Source of the DNA: Lytechinus variegatus
Taxonomy: Eukaryota; Echinodermata; Echinoidea; Temnopleuroida; Toxopneustidae
Reading direction: 5' to 3'
DNA length: 64,000 nt
Assembly: GCF_018143015.1 (NCBI RefSeq)
Contig: NC_054758.1
Location: 7,982,501 to 8,046,500 of the forward strand
Part shown: in pieces, positions 10,831 through 22,837 of the stretch
Position numbering within the stretch: position 1 is the stretch's first letter
Layout of the letters: each line of letters begins with the position of its first letter
Position numbers and translations under genes: made by a program
Notes under the pieces: generated by a model
The model's input: the letters and a program-made list of their open reading frames with translations, nothing else
Database searches by the model: none
What the model was told of the DNA's origin: nothing

Positions 10831-11375
10831 CAACGACACTTTAGACAAATTAAATCAACTTACCTAAGAGTTTCGCCTGGCCTCAAGTGTTGATCTAGAA
10901 GAAAGCTTCTGTAACTCTTCAGAGTGAAGATCTAGTTGAGCACTGCTCAGAGCTGGTGATGGGCTAGGCTGGATGAGCTGTATTTAAGTCTTCATCAATC
11001 AACAGGTGTAGCTTTCTCAAGGATCGCGTGATGCTTCGAAATAGGTCAAAATTTGAGTAAACACTCGTGACCAAGTTGCAAAACAAGCAGGATGCATTAT
11101 TTCTCTTGTCTTTCCTTTTTTACTGAATTTTCTATGATGCAACACCGGCGTTAACCTTTGTTCTTTTTATCTTTTCTTTTTTTTATTTTTATGAAAAGTT
11201 AACATCCACTGGAAGCCAAAAAACTCAATTTCTATTGTAAATATTATTCTAGTAAAGTTGGTTCAAAGTGCAACCAACGTCAGCAACATGGTAACCAAAT
11301 TTTACTTTTGTCTTATCGTTACACAAACTGCGTCAGAAATAAAATTTGTTATCGTTTGGGGATGTCGTGGCCTAC
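10831..11375. other. Unassigned stretch
   Basis: No gene or clear repeat boundary was seen. GTAGCTTTCTCAAGGATCG near 11007 resembles the GAGCTTTCTCGAGGATCG flank of the (TAC)n repeat family found from 11376 onward, so part of this may be an old, diverged member. Confidence 0.4.
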
Positions 11376-11578
11376 TACTATACTTGATCAGTATCTATAA
11401 AGTGTATAGATACAGAAACGAATAAATAGCTCACACCTTGTTTATCATTTCCCTACTAGATGATAGCAAGAAACACAGATGAATATATTACTTCTACTAC
11501 CACACAACAATGACAACAATAACTACTACTACTACTACTATCACCAATACTACTACGACTACTACTACTACTACTACC

Positions 11579-11610
<32 letters not shown>

Positions 11611-11660
11611 CACCACCACCACTACTACTACTACTACGACTACTACTACTTACATCGATC
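11376..11660 (+). repeat. (TAC)n-bearing repeat, copy 1
   Basis: A conserved leader (CAGTATCTATAAAG, CTTTGTTCATCTTTTCCCTA-like, CTAGATGATAGCAAGAAAC) precedes an imperfect (TAC/ACC)n tract at 11520-11655. The same leader occurs before tracts at 11665, 16704 and 30846. Tyr-rich reading frames here are translations of the microsatellite, not genes. Confidence 0.75.
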
Positions 11661-12255
11661 CAGTGATTCCTGTTGATCAGTATCTATAAAGAAACGAAAT
11701 AACAGTTCACTCTTTGTTCATCTTTTCCCTACTAGATGATAGCAAGAAAAACAGATGAAGATTCAACTACTACTCTTTCTACACAACAAACACTACTACT
11801 CCTACTACTACTACTAGAACTAGTAGTAGTACTACTAGTACTACTACTTCTACTGCTACTTCCGTTTCTATTTCTACAATTATTATTAATACTACTTCTA
11901 CAGCTACTGATACTAAATTTCTTGCTACTTTTCTTACTACTTCTACTTCTTCTAATAAGTCACTTTTTGTTTATCTTTTCGCTAGTTCTGCTAGGAAGGG
12001 AGCTAACTTGCAGGGTTCACTCACAGGAGACTTCTAGGACTAATTACTAGTAATCGCTAAAAAAAAGAGCTTTGAACTTCTTGACTTTTGAATGATTATC
12101 AAATAGCATGGTGCTGGATATCTAGGAAATGTAGTCTTTTTTGCCATTTGGAGTAGTTTTTGGATACAGAAATTCAGGCAAGTGTGGAGTTTTTTTTACT
12201 CTAGTCCCATCTATACATTTTGTTGGTGTTAAACTCTTCTTATTACTATACCATC

Positions 12256-13013
12256 ATGTCAGGATCAAATGCTTCGTTGAACACAAGACAGACAGCAGCT
12301 ATCACTAGCCAAGTTATGAAAGACCTGCTGAAGAATGAGGAATTTATTAGACTACTTGATTCAATTGTTAGCAATGCTATTGAAAAGAAACTTGATGAAA
12401 AACTTCAACAGCTAGCAACCCTGCAATCTGATGTATTTGACCTGCAAAACAAACTAACAAAGAAGGATGAGGAAATCAGCAAGCTGCAAACAAAGGTTTC
12501 GACATGTAGTGAGAAAATATCTTCTCCGGAGAATGCAGCAAATAGCATGGAACAGTACTCCCGAAGATCATGCATCAGGATCTTTGGCAAGGAAGAAAAG
12601 AAAGGAGAAAGCACAGATGACATTGTTACAGATATCATCACAAAGGATCTCGGTGTTTTGTTGGACCCAGCGAAGGACATCGACAGATCACACCGCACAG
12701 GGAAACATCAGAAAGAGCCTGAAGGAGCTTCGTCAGGAAACCAAGACCTCGTTCCATTATTGTGAAACTAATTTCCTACAAGAAAAAGAAAGAAATTCTG
12801 CAGAACAGGAGAAAGTTGAAAGGATCTGGGATCTCCATAACAGAAGATCTTACTGTCAGGAATCAGATTCTTCTTGCTCAAGCTCGAAAATGTGAAGTTG
12901 TACAGTCAGCATGGTCTTCTGATGGCCACATCTTTGTTCTATTGCTTGTATCTGGAGGAAAATCTGTTACAAAAATAATCGCAAATGAAGAAGATCTCAA
13001 GAAACTAAAATAA
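12256..13013 (+). pseudogene. LINE ORF1 protein, frameshifted
   Basis: The frame begins MSGSNASLNTRQTAA; an upstream in-frame ATG at 12220 is possible. About residues 30-100 form a coiled coil with heptads (LQQLATLQSDVFDLQNKL, KKDEEISKLQTKV). SMEQYSRRSCIRIFG follows, a signature of the RRM-like part of LINE ORF1 proteins. The frame changes between about 12716 and 12751. The downstream frame continues VKLISYKKKKEIL, then RKLKGSGISITEDLT, the expected C-terminal domain, and stops at 13013. Such proteins bind LINE RNA and act as nucleic-acid chaperones. One frameshift separates the two halves; otherwise it looks complete. Confidence 0.82.
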
Positions 13014-13423
13014 TGAAATGAAGAACATTGACTATGAACATAATAATGAAAGAATGGAAAGAATGTACTGTGCTGTAAAATAATTTGTTTTAATGTGTAC
13101 TGAACATTGTATTTTTTTAATTTTCTTTTTTTGGTCTCTATTTGGAAGTAAATGAAGTCATCAGTTAAAGATGGAGTAAAGCCTTGTCAGGGCATTAATT
13201 TATTTATTTTTCTGATTGTATATGATGTATTAAAGAACTCTAATTGACAGATTGATGAGAAAGTAAGATAATTATTTTTTTTCTGATTTGGGTTTTATTC
13301 CGTTTTTTTAATGAGAAAATTGATAAATTTTATTTTCACAGATTATTAAATAATATAGAAGACAACTCGGATGATAGTGATAATAGTTTCCTTGAAACTG
13401 GTTTTACTGAAAAGTGTAATTAT

Positions 13424-16343
13424 ATGTTTTGCGAAGACTTCTATTCTAAACATGCAAAAGATCACATAAACTTTTCACTTATTCATGTCAATGCTAGAAG
13501 TCTTCAGAGAAATTTCGATCACTTTAACGCACTATTATCATCGCTCGATTTTAATTTTAGTGTTATGGCAGTATCTGAGACTTGGTTTAATCTCAATACA
13601 AATATGATTTTTTATAATATCACAAACTATAATCTTGTTCACTTGTGTAGACAGAACAAAGTTGGCGGTGGAGTCGCATTGTATATAAAAAATGACTTTA
13701 ATTATTCACTACGTAGCGATCTTTCATGTATAACAAATAATTACGAAATGATTTTTATTGAAATTACTTATGGTAACAAATCCATCGTTGTAGCATGTAT
13801 ATATCGACCACCGAATAGTGACATGTCTGATTTTATTGTATCAATGAATAATGTACTGGAAATATTGGGAAGTGAAAAGAAAGAAATATACATAATGGGT
13901 GACTTCAATATAAACTTAATCAATTATAGCTCACACAGTAAGACAAATGATTTTTTAGATATGATGCATACTTTCAACATGTATCCTCTGATAACAAAAC
14001 CGACTCGTATATCAGCAAATAGGGCTTCTTTAATTGATAATATTTATACTAACTCACTTGACAAAAAGATCGACAGTGGAATCATATATGATGATATTTC
14101 CGATCACTTCCCAATATTTTCTATTTTGAAAAATGAAACAATAAAACATAACTACCACCAAAGAAAAAAATCATTTCAAAAGAGATTAATTAATGATGCA
14201 AATATACTGTCATTTAAAGAAAAATTGAAAAATATTGATTGGTCTTGTACTGAAAACTGTGCTAATGTTAATGAAATGTACAATATTTTTTTTGAAAAAT
14301 TTTCTTATGCATATGATTCATGTTTTCCACTTCAGACAGTTTGTAATAAACAAAATTTGTCTAAATTTAAGAAACCATGGATTACCAAGGGCATACTTAA
14401 ATCCATAAGCCGTAAGAATAGATTGTATAAAATAAGTCTTAAAATACAAATTCTCATCATGTTATGAAATATAAGAACTACAAAAATAAGCTTATAAGTA
14501 TTATTCGCTATTCCAAATATAAATATTACAAAGATGTCTTTTCATCAATCCAAGGTGATATGAAGAAAACTTGGAGACATATTAATACTATATTAGGTAA
14601 TAAAAAACATCATGCATTACCAAAGCAAATGTATCTTGAAAATGTGAAATTTTCATCCAAGTTCGATATAGCAAACCAATTCAATTCCTATTTTGTTAAT
14701 ATTGGTAAAAAATTATCAAAGTCAATATCAAATCCTTCACACTCTTTTCAGGATTATTTTTCATTCCGAACTCCTCAATCATTCTTTATTAAACCTACAA
14801 CTGTTCATGAATTAATTCAAATGTCTTCCTTCATTAAATCTTCAAAGGCTAATGGATCTGATGGTATATCACCCAAAATTATTAAAGAATGCATACATTA
14901 TATCGCTCTTCCGTTATGTAATATTTTTAATATGTCTCTGAGTACTCGTTCAGTGCCTGAAAAACTAAAAATAGCAAAGGTTGTGCCATTGTTTAAAAAG
15001 GAAAATCCAGACTATATTGAAAATTATAGACCTGTTGCACTCCTTCCAATTTTTGCAAAATTACTTGAAAAAATAATGTTTAACAGACTAACTGATTATC
15101 TTACTAAAAAAGACATTTTAATACAGGAACAGTTTGGTTTTCGTAAGAATTATTCTACCTCTTTAAGAGTGATTTGTTTTTCTGATTATATTTTAAATGG
15201 AATAGAGAAAGGCAACTTTTGTTGTGGAGTTTTTATGGACCTGTCGAAAGCATTTGACACCATCGATCATCACATTCTTAAAAAAAACTAAGTTTATATG
15301 GAATTAGAGGTTTACCTTTACAATGGTTTGAAAGTTACTTATTAAATAGAAAACAGTTTGTGGTGATCGATAGTGTTGAATCTGTTAAATTAGATGTTGA
15401 TTTAGGTATACCTCAAGGTTCCGTGCTCGGGCCCCTCCTTTTCTTTAATATATGTTAATGATATTATGAAATCTTCTAATTTATTGAAATTTTCACTCTT
15501 TGCTGATGATACTGTTGTCTTTGGTTCACTTAAAAATATTTTTACTCTTACAGCTACAATGAACAAAGAATTGAACATGTTGAATGACTGGTTTGTATGT
15601 AACAAACTTATCTTAAATTTCAAGAAAACAAAGTATATATTATTTTCCATTCTAAACGTTAAAAAATTCCATTGAATATCGAGCCAATAAAAATTGACAA
15701 TACTGTTATTTCTAGAAATGAATAATTAAGCTTTTTAGGTGTATTGGTACATGAGTCACTCGACTGGAAGTATCATATTGTTAATATTTGTTCTAAGATT
15801 TCAAGAAGCATTGGTGTTTTATCAAAACTTAGGTACTGTTTACCCGGTAAGATATTAGTAAACATTTATAATGCTATAATCTTGCCACACCTTAACTATA
15901 GTAATGAGATATGGGGTAAAACGTATAAGACTAATATAGAGAAACTTTACATTTTACAGAAAAGAGCACTAAGATTAATAACAAAGAGTAACTTTTGCAG
16001 TCCCAGTCTACCATTATTTCTTAATCTGAAAATTATTCCTATATATGATCTTGTAAAACTAAATATATCTGTCGTTATGTTTAAGCACCACAGAGGAATT
16101 CTACCCAAAACATTTAATAATATATTTAAAACCAATTGTTTCTTCCATAGTTACCACACACGTATGCGAAACAATCTTTGTGTTCCTTTTACGCATTTAA
16201 CAATGCAAACTCATTCTATTCGGTACACAGGTGTTCATGAATGGAACTCACTATGCAACAATCTGAAGTCATGTTCAACACTCTCGTTTCAGACTATTAC
16301 TGAAACGATAATTTTTGAAAAACTATCATCCTTGGCTGAGTAG
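13424..16343 (+). pseudogene. LINE ORF2 (endonuclease and reverse transcriptase), several frame breaks
   Basis: The endonuclease lies at 13424-14467: SLIHVNARSL, AVSETWF, GGGVALYI, ACIYRPPNS, YIMGDFNINL and ISDHFPIF are the expected APE-type blocks in order. The reverse transcriptase follows at 14464-15291 with SSKANGSDGISPKIIK, IAKVVPLFKK, YRPVALLPIFAKLLEKIM, QFGFRKNYST and FMDLSKAFDTIDH. The next frame has GIRGLPLQWFESYL and GIPQGSVLGPLLF. LFADDTVVF, the catalytic motif, is in 15466-15675. A C-terminal part, including ILQKRALRLIT and HEWNSLCNNLKSC, runs to 16343. At least four changes of frame or stops separate these blocks (near 14460, 15290, 15445 and 15680). The upstream open frame may begin before the ATG at 13424. 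Confidence 0.88.
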
Positions 16344-17100
16344 ACTCCATTTCTTCTTCTTCTTCATTTAATCCTCTTTTCTCGCTCCCACTCTTACTAT
16401 GATTCTATTATTCCTCTCTTATATAATTTTTCTTTCTCACTTTCCTTATTCTTATGTTGCAATGTGTGTGTGCGGGTGTATGTGGTTTTATGGTGTGCAG
16501 GCCTTTGGCTAATACTTACGTTTTTTAACTAAGTTAATTTAATGTTATTTTTTGTATTTTTTTTTCTTATTTGTCATTTTGGGACTCAAATATAAGCACA
16601 GGATGCTTTTACAGAGGTCCTGGCTAATTCTTATGTATTTGTTTATTTTGTAACTTCTTGATTGTTTTAATTTGCCAAATAAATTGAAATTGAATTGAAT
16701 AGTAGATGATAGCAAGAGAAACAGATGGAGCTTATGTACTTATGCTTCTATTACTACTACTACTACTTCTGCTGTTACTACTACTACTACTACTTCTACT
16801 ACAACTAATAACAATTAGTATTATTGTTGTTGTTCTAATAATAATAATAATGATAATAACTATAATAATAATGAAATTACTACGTCTACAGCTGCTATCA
16901 GTACTACAACAGATAAAGGAACGTAAAAATATTTCATTATTTTTATCTTTACCCCCACTAACCGATAGCAAGTTAAACAGACAAAAGTAGAACTTTCTCG
17001 AGGATCGTAAGATATACGGGATTTGCAGAGTACATGGCAAAATTAAATGCAAACAATTATATCTTTCGTAACTTTATCATTCAAAATAGTATTTTAACTT

Positions 17101-17167
17101 ACCGTGACCGAGTGGTCTAAGGCCCCTGACTACACACATAAGTCCATGGTTCGATTCCCGGCGCGGA
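17101..17167 (+). repeat. tRNA-like sequence (degenerate, A and B boxes)
   Basis: TGACCGAGTGGTCTAAGG resembles a tRNA-Leu/Ser A-box and GGTTCGATTCCCGG is a good B-box with T-arm. A proper anticodon stem and long variable arm cannot be drawn, so this is a tRNA pseudogene or a SINE head rather than a functional gene. The following 280 bases show no recognisable SINE body. Confidence 0.55.
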
Positions 17168-17447
17168 ATTGTATGCCTTTGAGCAATACATCTCTCAGTC
17201 TAAACGATAATCGCAACTGGTTCAAGATCCGAGTCATATCGGAAAATTATGTATTCGTCTATTTCAAACTCGTCCGCTCATCAGATGTTCTGCCTTCATT
17301 TAGCATAATGCCATTCCATCAATTAATATATTTTTTTTCTAACAACCATTTGGTCCAATAATCATATGGTACAATCATCACTTCGTGTACAGTTTAGACA
17401 TTGACCAAATAATTTTAGATCAAACATACCAAAGTTTGGAATGGTAA

Positions 17448-17720
17448 ATGATGGGGAGGTATATGGATACCACTGACGTACTACTACTACTATTACTCGT
17501 AGTAGAAGTAGTAGTAGTAGGAGTAGTACTTCTACAACTAGTACTACTACTACTACATGCACTACTATTACTACTGCTAATAATAATAATAATAATAATC
17601 ATCATCATCATAACAGTAATAATGATATTAATGAAAGTAATATTAATAATAATGCCATTGCTGCTACTAATACTTCTGCTCCTGCTATTACTAGATACTA
17701 CTATTACTACTTCTACTGCT
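17448..17720 (+). repeat. (TAC)n-bearing repeat with a second leader type
   Basis: GGGGAGGTATATGGATACCA then CTGACGTACTACTAC leads into a mixed TAC/GTA/AAT tract. The same leader, GGGGAGGTATATGGATAACA, occurs at 31702 with only a remnant of the tract. This suggests a dispersed element that carries the microsatellite. Confidence 0.6.
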
Positions 17721-17915
17721 GCTGCTGATTCACATATGACGATATCTTTCCAAATTTCAAATATCTGCAAATCAGTTCGGTATCATCTTCGCAATCTAGG
17801 ATTTATCCGGAAATATTCATCTTAGTCCGCGACCGAAAAGATTGTACACGCCTTGATTTCCTCCTGCCTTGATTTTTGTAATGCCCTTTTGTTTAATTTA
17901 CCGCAGGCTCAGTTA
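17721..17915. other. Unassigned stretch
   Basis: Nothing recognisable lies between the microsatellite and the TIR element that follows. Confidence 0.4.
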
Positions 17916-19103
17916 AGCCCCTTTCACAATTGACGTACGACCATTTGCGACCTTTTGAACGTGCGACAGGCTGCAACAGGTACCAATCGCTAGTCATCTC
18001 ATAAGATCTCACAGAGGCTTTCACAGTTGCAACAGTTGTAGTAGTACAACAAAAACAACTAGTAAACCTCGTTGCACGAGTAAGTCGCATGTGCTCTTAT
18101 TGTGTTCGTGCGATCACATGCGAGTGTTGCACGAGGGATTGCGAGTGGAACGGTCGCATAAGTGCGAATGAAACGGTAGTGCAATGTTGTAAGCCGTTGC
18201 GATCGGTCTTGCAACAGTCTTATGGCCCATATATTATCGCACCCAGTCGCATGACAGGTTTCTGTAAATGTAGGTCGCTAGCACATGTGCAAGCGTTGTG
18301 CAACCCCCAGTCGAGTAAATGCGACTACTTAGTCGTGCCACCTCTCGCACCAAGTCGTACAACGTTGAACAACACTCGCACGATGATCGCCCGACCGATG
18401 GTACGACCCCGGATACAGCCTGATGCGAGTGAATCGATCGTATTTGATGGCGTTCGGATTTTGAACATGTTCAAAGTTCATTTGTGACCAGTCACGACCA
18501 CCTCGAGTTCGTGCGACCGACTACAACGACAGCGAGTGCTCGCAAGACAACAAGAGATCGATCGTGCAACAACTAGAAAAAACTTTTGCAGGCGGTCGTA
18601 AACTGGTCGGACGTCATTCGTAAAAGGGGCTGAACGGTGGCGTACATGCGAATTCAACGGTAGTGGAATGTTGTAAGCCAAAATGTCGAACGGTCTTGCA
18701 ACAGTCTTATATAATCGCATCCAGTCGCAAGACTGGTGTCCGTAGGTCTCTAGCACATGTTCAAGTGTTGTACGACCTCCAGTCGACTAAATGCGACTAT
18801 ACTTAGTTGTGCCACCTCTCGCACCAAGTCGTACAACGTTGAACAACACTCACACGATGATCGCCCGACCGATGGTACGACCTGATGCGAGCGAATCAGT
18901 CGTATTTAATCGCGTTTGGATTTTGAACATGTTCAAAGTTCAGATGCGACCAGTCACGACCACTTCCGACCACCTCGAGTTCGTGCGATCGTCTACAACG
19001 ACTGCGAGTGCTCGCAAGACACCAAGAGATCGATCGTGCAACGACAAGGAAAAACTGTTGCAGGCGGTCGTAAACAGGTCGTACGTCAATTGTGAAAGGG
19101 GCT
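17916..19103. mobile_element. 1188-bp TIR element with internal duplication, TA target
   Basis: The ends AGCCCCTTTCACAATTGACG and its exact inverse at 19103 give a perfect inverted repeat of 27-29 bp, flanked by TA on both sides (17914-17915 and 19104-19105). A third, diverged end (GACGTCATTCGTAAAAGGGG) lies inside at about 18605-18631. The halves 18150-18600 and 18655-19080 are alignable (GTTGTAAGCC, CGGTCTTGCAACAGTCTTAT, CACCTCTCGCACCAAGTCGT), so the element is a partial dimer. GTCGTACGACC-like and TCGCAC words are very frequent. No transposase is present. TA duplication fits Tc1/mariner-like mobilisation, but other TA-targeting families are possible. Confidence 0.85.
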
Positions 19104-20032
19104 TACATAAGCTTCAGAAGCTTCAGAATGCAGCCGCTCGCATATAAGATGGGGATGATATGTGAGCGGTTACTTGACGAAGTGACAATAAAGGCCACAT
19201 AGAAACTTGACCAAACTTTGTTCAGTTTTTTATATATACAATATGTTTTTACGGTTTCTTGTCAATTAGAGGGTGCTGATTACGAATCTGGATGATGCCA
19301 CTCATGTAACCGTGAGCATTTCCCGCAAATTGGCAAAATTCAATATGGCCGCCAAAATATGCAAATTATTCATGAAAATCCTAAAATTTCCCGCACATTG
19401 GCTATGAAATGCATGAAATCGTGTGGCAGGAGTGAAACACTCTCTGAAAAGAAATAATTTTTGATAATTTTTTTTTCCTGATATTCAAAATGGCCGCCAT
19501 AGGCCATTGTATACTGTATTATGTACAATATGAGTAGAGAAAACTAATGAGCACTAAACTGCAAAAAATCACGATGTATGAACAAAGTAATATATGCAAA
19601 TCATCATTACTAAAAAGATATATCATTTATTATGTCATATATGGGAACATTGCTGTATTTTGATATCCAAAATAGCCGTCACTGGCCCAAAGAGAATTGC
19701 GTACAATGGCCGGGGCAAAAAAAAATCACAAGAGTGATCACTAAAATGCATATTATTAAGATTAAACAAGTGGAATACTTACTAAAAACATCATTGTTCA
19801 TATGCCATTTATGTGATAAATGCTGTATTTTGAAATTAAAAATGGCCGCCATAGGCCTAGCTTTATTTATATCATATACAATGCGAATGGAGAAACTAAT
19901 TTTCACACGAGTAAGAAACGTAAAATGCATGTAATTGTGATCTACGAGTAAAATATTGGCTAACAACATGTTTTATAGCAAGACATATCATTTCTTTTGT
20001 CATGCATGAGATACATGCTGTATTATGAAATT

Positions 20033-22794
20033 AGTCCAGGATAGGCCCCATAGAAAATTGACCAAACCTTGTTTTTTTATATATACAATAATTTTTGATG
20101 GTTTCTTGTCAATTCGAGGGTGCTGATTACGAATCTGAATGATGCCACTCGTGTAACCTTGAGCATTTTCCGCAAATTGGCAAAATCCAATATGGCCGCC
20201 AAAATATGCAAATTACCCATGAAACTCATAAAATTGTCCTCACATTGGCTGTGAAATGCATGAAATTGTGTGGCAGGAGTGAAATACAATCTTAAAAATT
20301 ATTTTTTGACAAAATATTTATTTTCCTGATATTCAAAATGGCCGCCATAGGCCATTGTATACACTATCATGTACAATATGAATAGGGAAAACTAGTTTTC
20401 ACAAAAATGAGCACTAAACGGCAAAAATCGCGATGTATGAACGAAGTAATATATGCAAATCATCATTACTAATGAGATATATTATTTATTATGTCAAATA
20501 TTGGAACATTGCTGTATTTTGATATCTAAAATAGCCGCCACTGGCCCAAAGAGTATTGATGTACAATGGCAATGGCCGGGGCCAAAAAATGACATGATTG
20601 AGCATTAAAATGCAGATTATTAAGATAAACGAGTGGAATACTGACTAAAAACATAATTGTAAATATGCCATTTATGTGGTAAATGCTGTATTTTGAAATT
20701 CAAAATGGCCGCCATAGCCCCCATATTAATCATGTACAATGCGAATAGAGAAACTAATTTTCACACGAGTAAGAAACATAAAATGCATGTAATTGTGATA
20801 TATGAATAAAATATTGTCTGACAACATGTTTTATAGCAAGACATATCATTTCTTTTGTCATGCATGAGATAAATACTGTATTATGAAATTCAAAATGGCC
20901 CCTATAGGCCCTAACAGTATTATCTACAATGTGAATTGGGACATATAATTTTGTAAGAATTTGGATTTGCTTGACTATGACATCCATATAATCCTGTTGT
21001 ATGAGTAAAACGTTATTTGAAAACATTTTTTTTTTAATCATCGCATTTCTTCTTCCATATAGGTGATAAATACTGTATTTTGACATTCAAAATAACCTCT
21101 AAAAGCCCTAAATAAATTATGTAACATGCGAACAGGGAAACTAATTTTCACAAGAGTGAGAATCATAAAATGCATATAACTGTGATGTACGGGTAAAGAT
21201 ATTGTCTTAAACATTATTTCTAACTGAATACATCACATATTGGTCGTGGACATGGTGGAGGTAATAAATGCTGTACTTTGAAATCCAAAATGGCTGCCAT
21301 AGGTCCTAAAAGTATACATTGTAACATGGGACATATAATTTTGACAGAATTTGGCTTTGCTTGACTATAAATATTGCATATAATTGTGAATTGTGATGTA
21401 AAGGTGAATTATTGTCTAAAACCATGGTTTCTAACTAGATATATCATGTTGTGTAATTAGGGTGATAAATGCTGCATTTTTAAATAGAAAATGGCCACCA
21501 TAAGCACTTATCGTATATATACAATTTGGGTGGAGACAAATGATGTTCACAAAAAGGGCATATGACAGCCATTTTGAATGTTGAAATACAGTATTTATCA
21601 CCTAAATTACATAAGATATTATATATTTTGTTATAAATCATGTTTTCAGACAATATTCCACTCATATATCACCATTTGACCAAGCAGAGCCAAATCGGTT
21701 TCAAATGATTTGTTCCCATTCATATTGTGTATAATACCGTAAGGGACTGTAGCGGCCATTTTGACTTTAAAATAACCGTATTTATCACCTAACTGGCAGA
21801 ATAAACGATATATCTTAATAGAAATGATGCTTTCAGACAATATTTTACTCATGGATCATTATTACGTGCATTTATGGTGCTCACTCTTGTGAATATTGGT
21901 TTCCCACTTTGCATTGTACATAATACGGTTAATGTCGATGGCGGCCATTTTGAAAGTCGAAATACAGTATTTAACACAAACTTGAAACCTGAATGATATA
22001 TTTCGTTAGAAAATACGTTTTTAGACAGTATCCAATTAATTTATCACATATATATGCATTTTAGCGCTCAATCTTGTGATTTCTTTTCTCCCAATTATCA
22101 TTGTGTATAATACTTTTAGGGCATTTGGCAGCCATTTTGAATATCAGAATACAACATTTACCACATACATAGCATATTAATAATATATTTCGTTAATAAT
22201 TATGCTTATAGTCAGTATTCCAATTGTTTAATCTTCATAATAAACATTTTAGTGATCACTCTTGAGAATTTTTGGCCCCCATTGCAATTGTACGCAGCGG
22301 CGGCTATTTTAGATATCAAAATACTGCAATTTTCCCATATATGACATCAAAATTATATATTTCGTTAGTAATGGTGATTTGCATATATTACTTCGTTCAT
22401 ACATCGCGATTTTTTGCAGTTTAGTGCTCATTTTTGTGAAAATTAGTTTTCCCTATTCATATTGTACATGATAGTGTATACAATGGCCTATGGCGGCCAT
22501 TTTGAATATCAGGAAAATAAATATTTTATCAAAAATTATTTTTTAAGATTGTATTTCAACCCTGCCACACAATTCCATGCATTTCACAGCCAGTGTGAGG
22601 ACAATTTTATGAGTTTCATGGGTTATTTGCATATTTTGGCGGCCATATTGGATTTTGCCAATTTGCAGAAAATGCTCAAGGTTACACGAGTGGCATCATT
22701 CAGATTCTTAATCAGCACCTTCGAATTGACAAGAAACCATCAAAACATAATGTATATATAAAAAAACAAGGTTATGCCTCTTCTATCCTGGACT
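20033..22794. mobile_element. Inner copy of the foldback element (2762 bp)
   Basis: It begins AGTCCAGGATAGGC and ends with the inverse, CTATCCTGGACT. It is flanked directly by AAATT (20028-20032 and 22795-22799). Removing it restores the monomer sequence ATGAAATTCAAAATGG of the outer copy, so this is self-insertion. The forward arm (to about 21550) and reverse arm (from about 21560) are inverted copies of each other over more than 1.2 kb, made of about six to eight monomers each. The arms would pair to form a very long hairpin. Sea urchin TU elements are a known precedent for modular foldback transposons, but their units differ in length from these. Confidence 0.85.
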
Positions 22795-22837
22795 AAATTC
22801 AAAATGGTCCCTACAGGTCCTAACAGTATTATTATGT

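Larger units (their letters stand above)
11987..16699 (+). mobile_element. Near full-length LINE, CR1/Jockey group
   Basis: This 4.7 kb element is flanked by TAGT (11983-11986 and 16700-16703) and interrupts the leader of a (TAC)n repeat, which fixes both ends. It has a 5' leader of about 270 bp, an ORF1 with coiled coil, an ORF2 with apurinic endonuclease and reverse transcriptase, and a 3' UTR ending in AAATTGAAATTGAATTGAAT, a short ATTGAA-type tail typical of this group. Both ORFs carry frame breaks, so it is not active, but overall length and order are intact. No RNase H domain is seen. Confidence 0.88.
11665..17010 (+). repeat. (TAC)n-bearing repeat, copies 2 and 3, split by a LINE
   Basis: Copy 2 begins GATCAGTATCTATAAAG and has a tract at 11765-11955 with both TAC and GTA runs (CTAGTAGTAGTACTACTAG). 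At 11957 a new leader begins (CACTTTTTGTTTATCTTTTC) and is broken at 11986 by the LINE. It resumes at 16700 with TAGATGATAGCAAGAGAAAC, a tract at 16745-16870, and the trailing GAACTTTCTCGAGGATCG near 16990. Confidence 0.72.

Noticed and set aside
11479-12050. Reading frames rich in Tyr/His or Leu (also 16706-16990, 17448-17825, 28693-29073 and 30551-30850)
   Set aside because: They are translations of (TAC)n and related trinucleotide tracts in different frames and have no other protein features.
17104-17361. An 85-codon frame running through the tRNA-like sequence
   Set aside because: It overlaps the tRNA-like block and has no protein motif.
22462-22761. A 99-codon frame with GYLHILAAILDFANLQKMLK, also seen at 26888-27199
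   Set aside because: It lies in the foldback end region; the frame is shared because the DNA is a recent repeat. It contains no domain and overlaps the inverted end.
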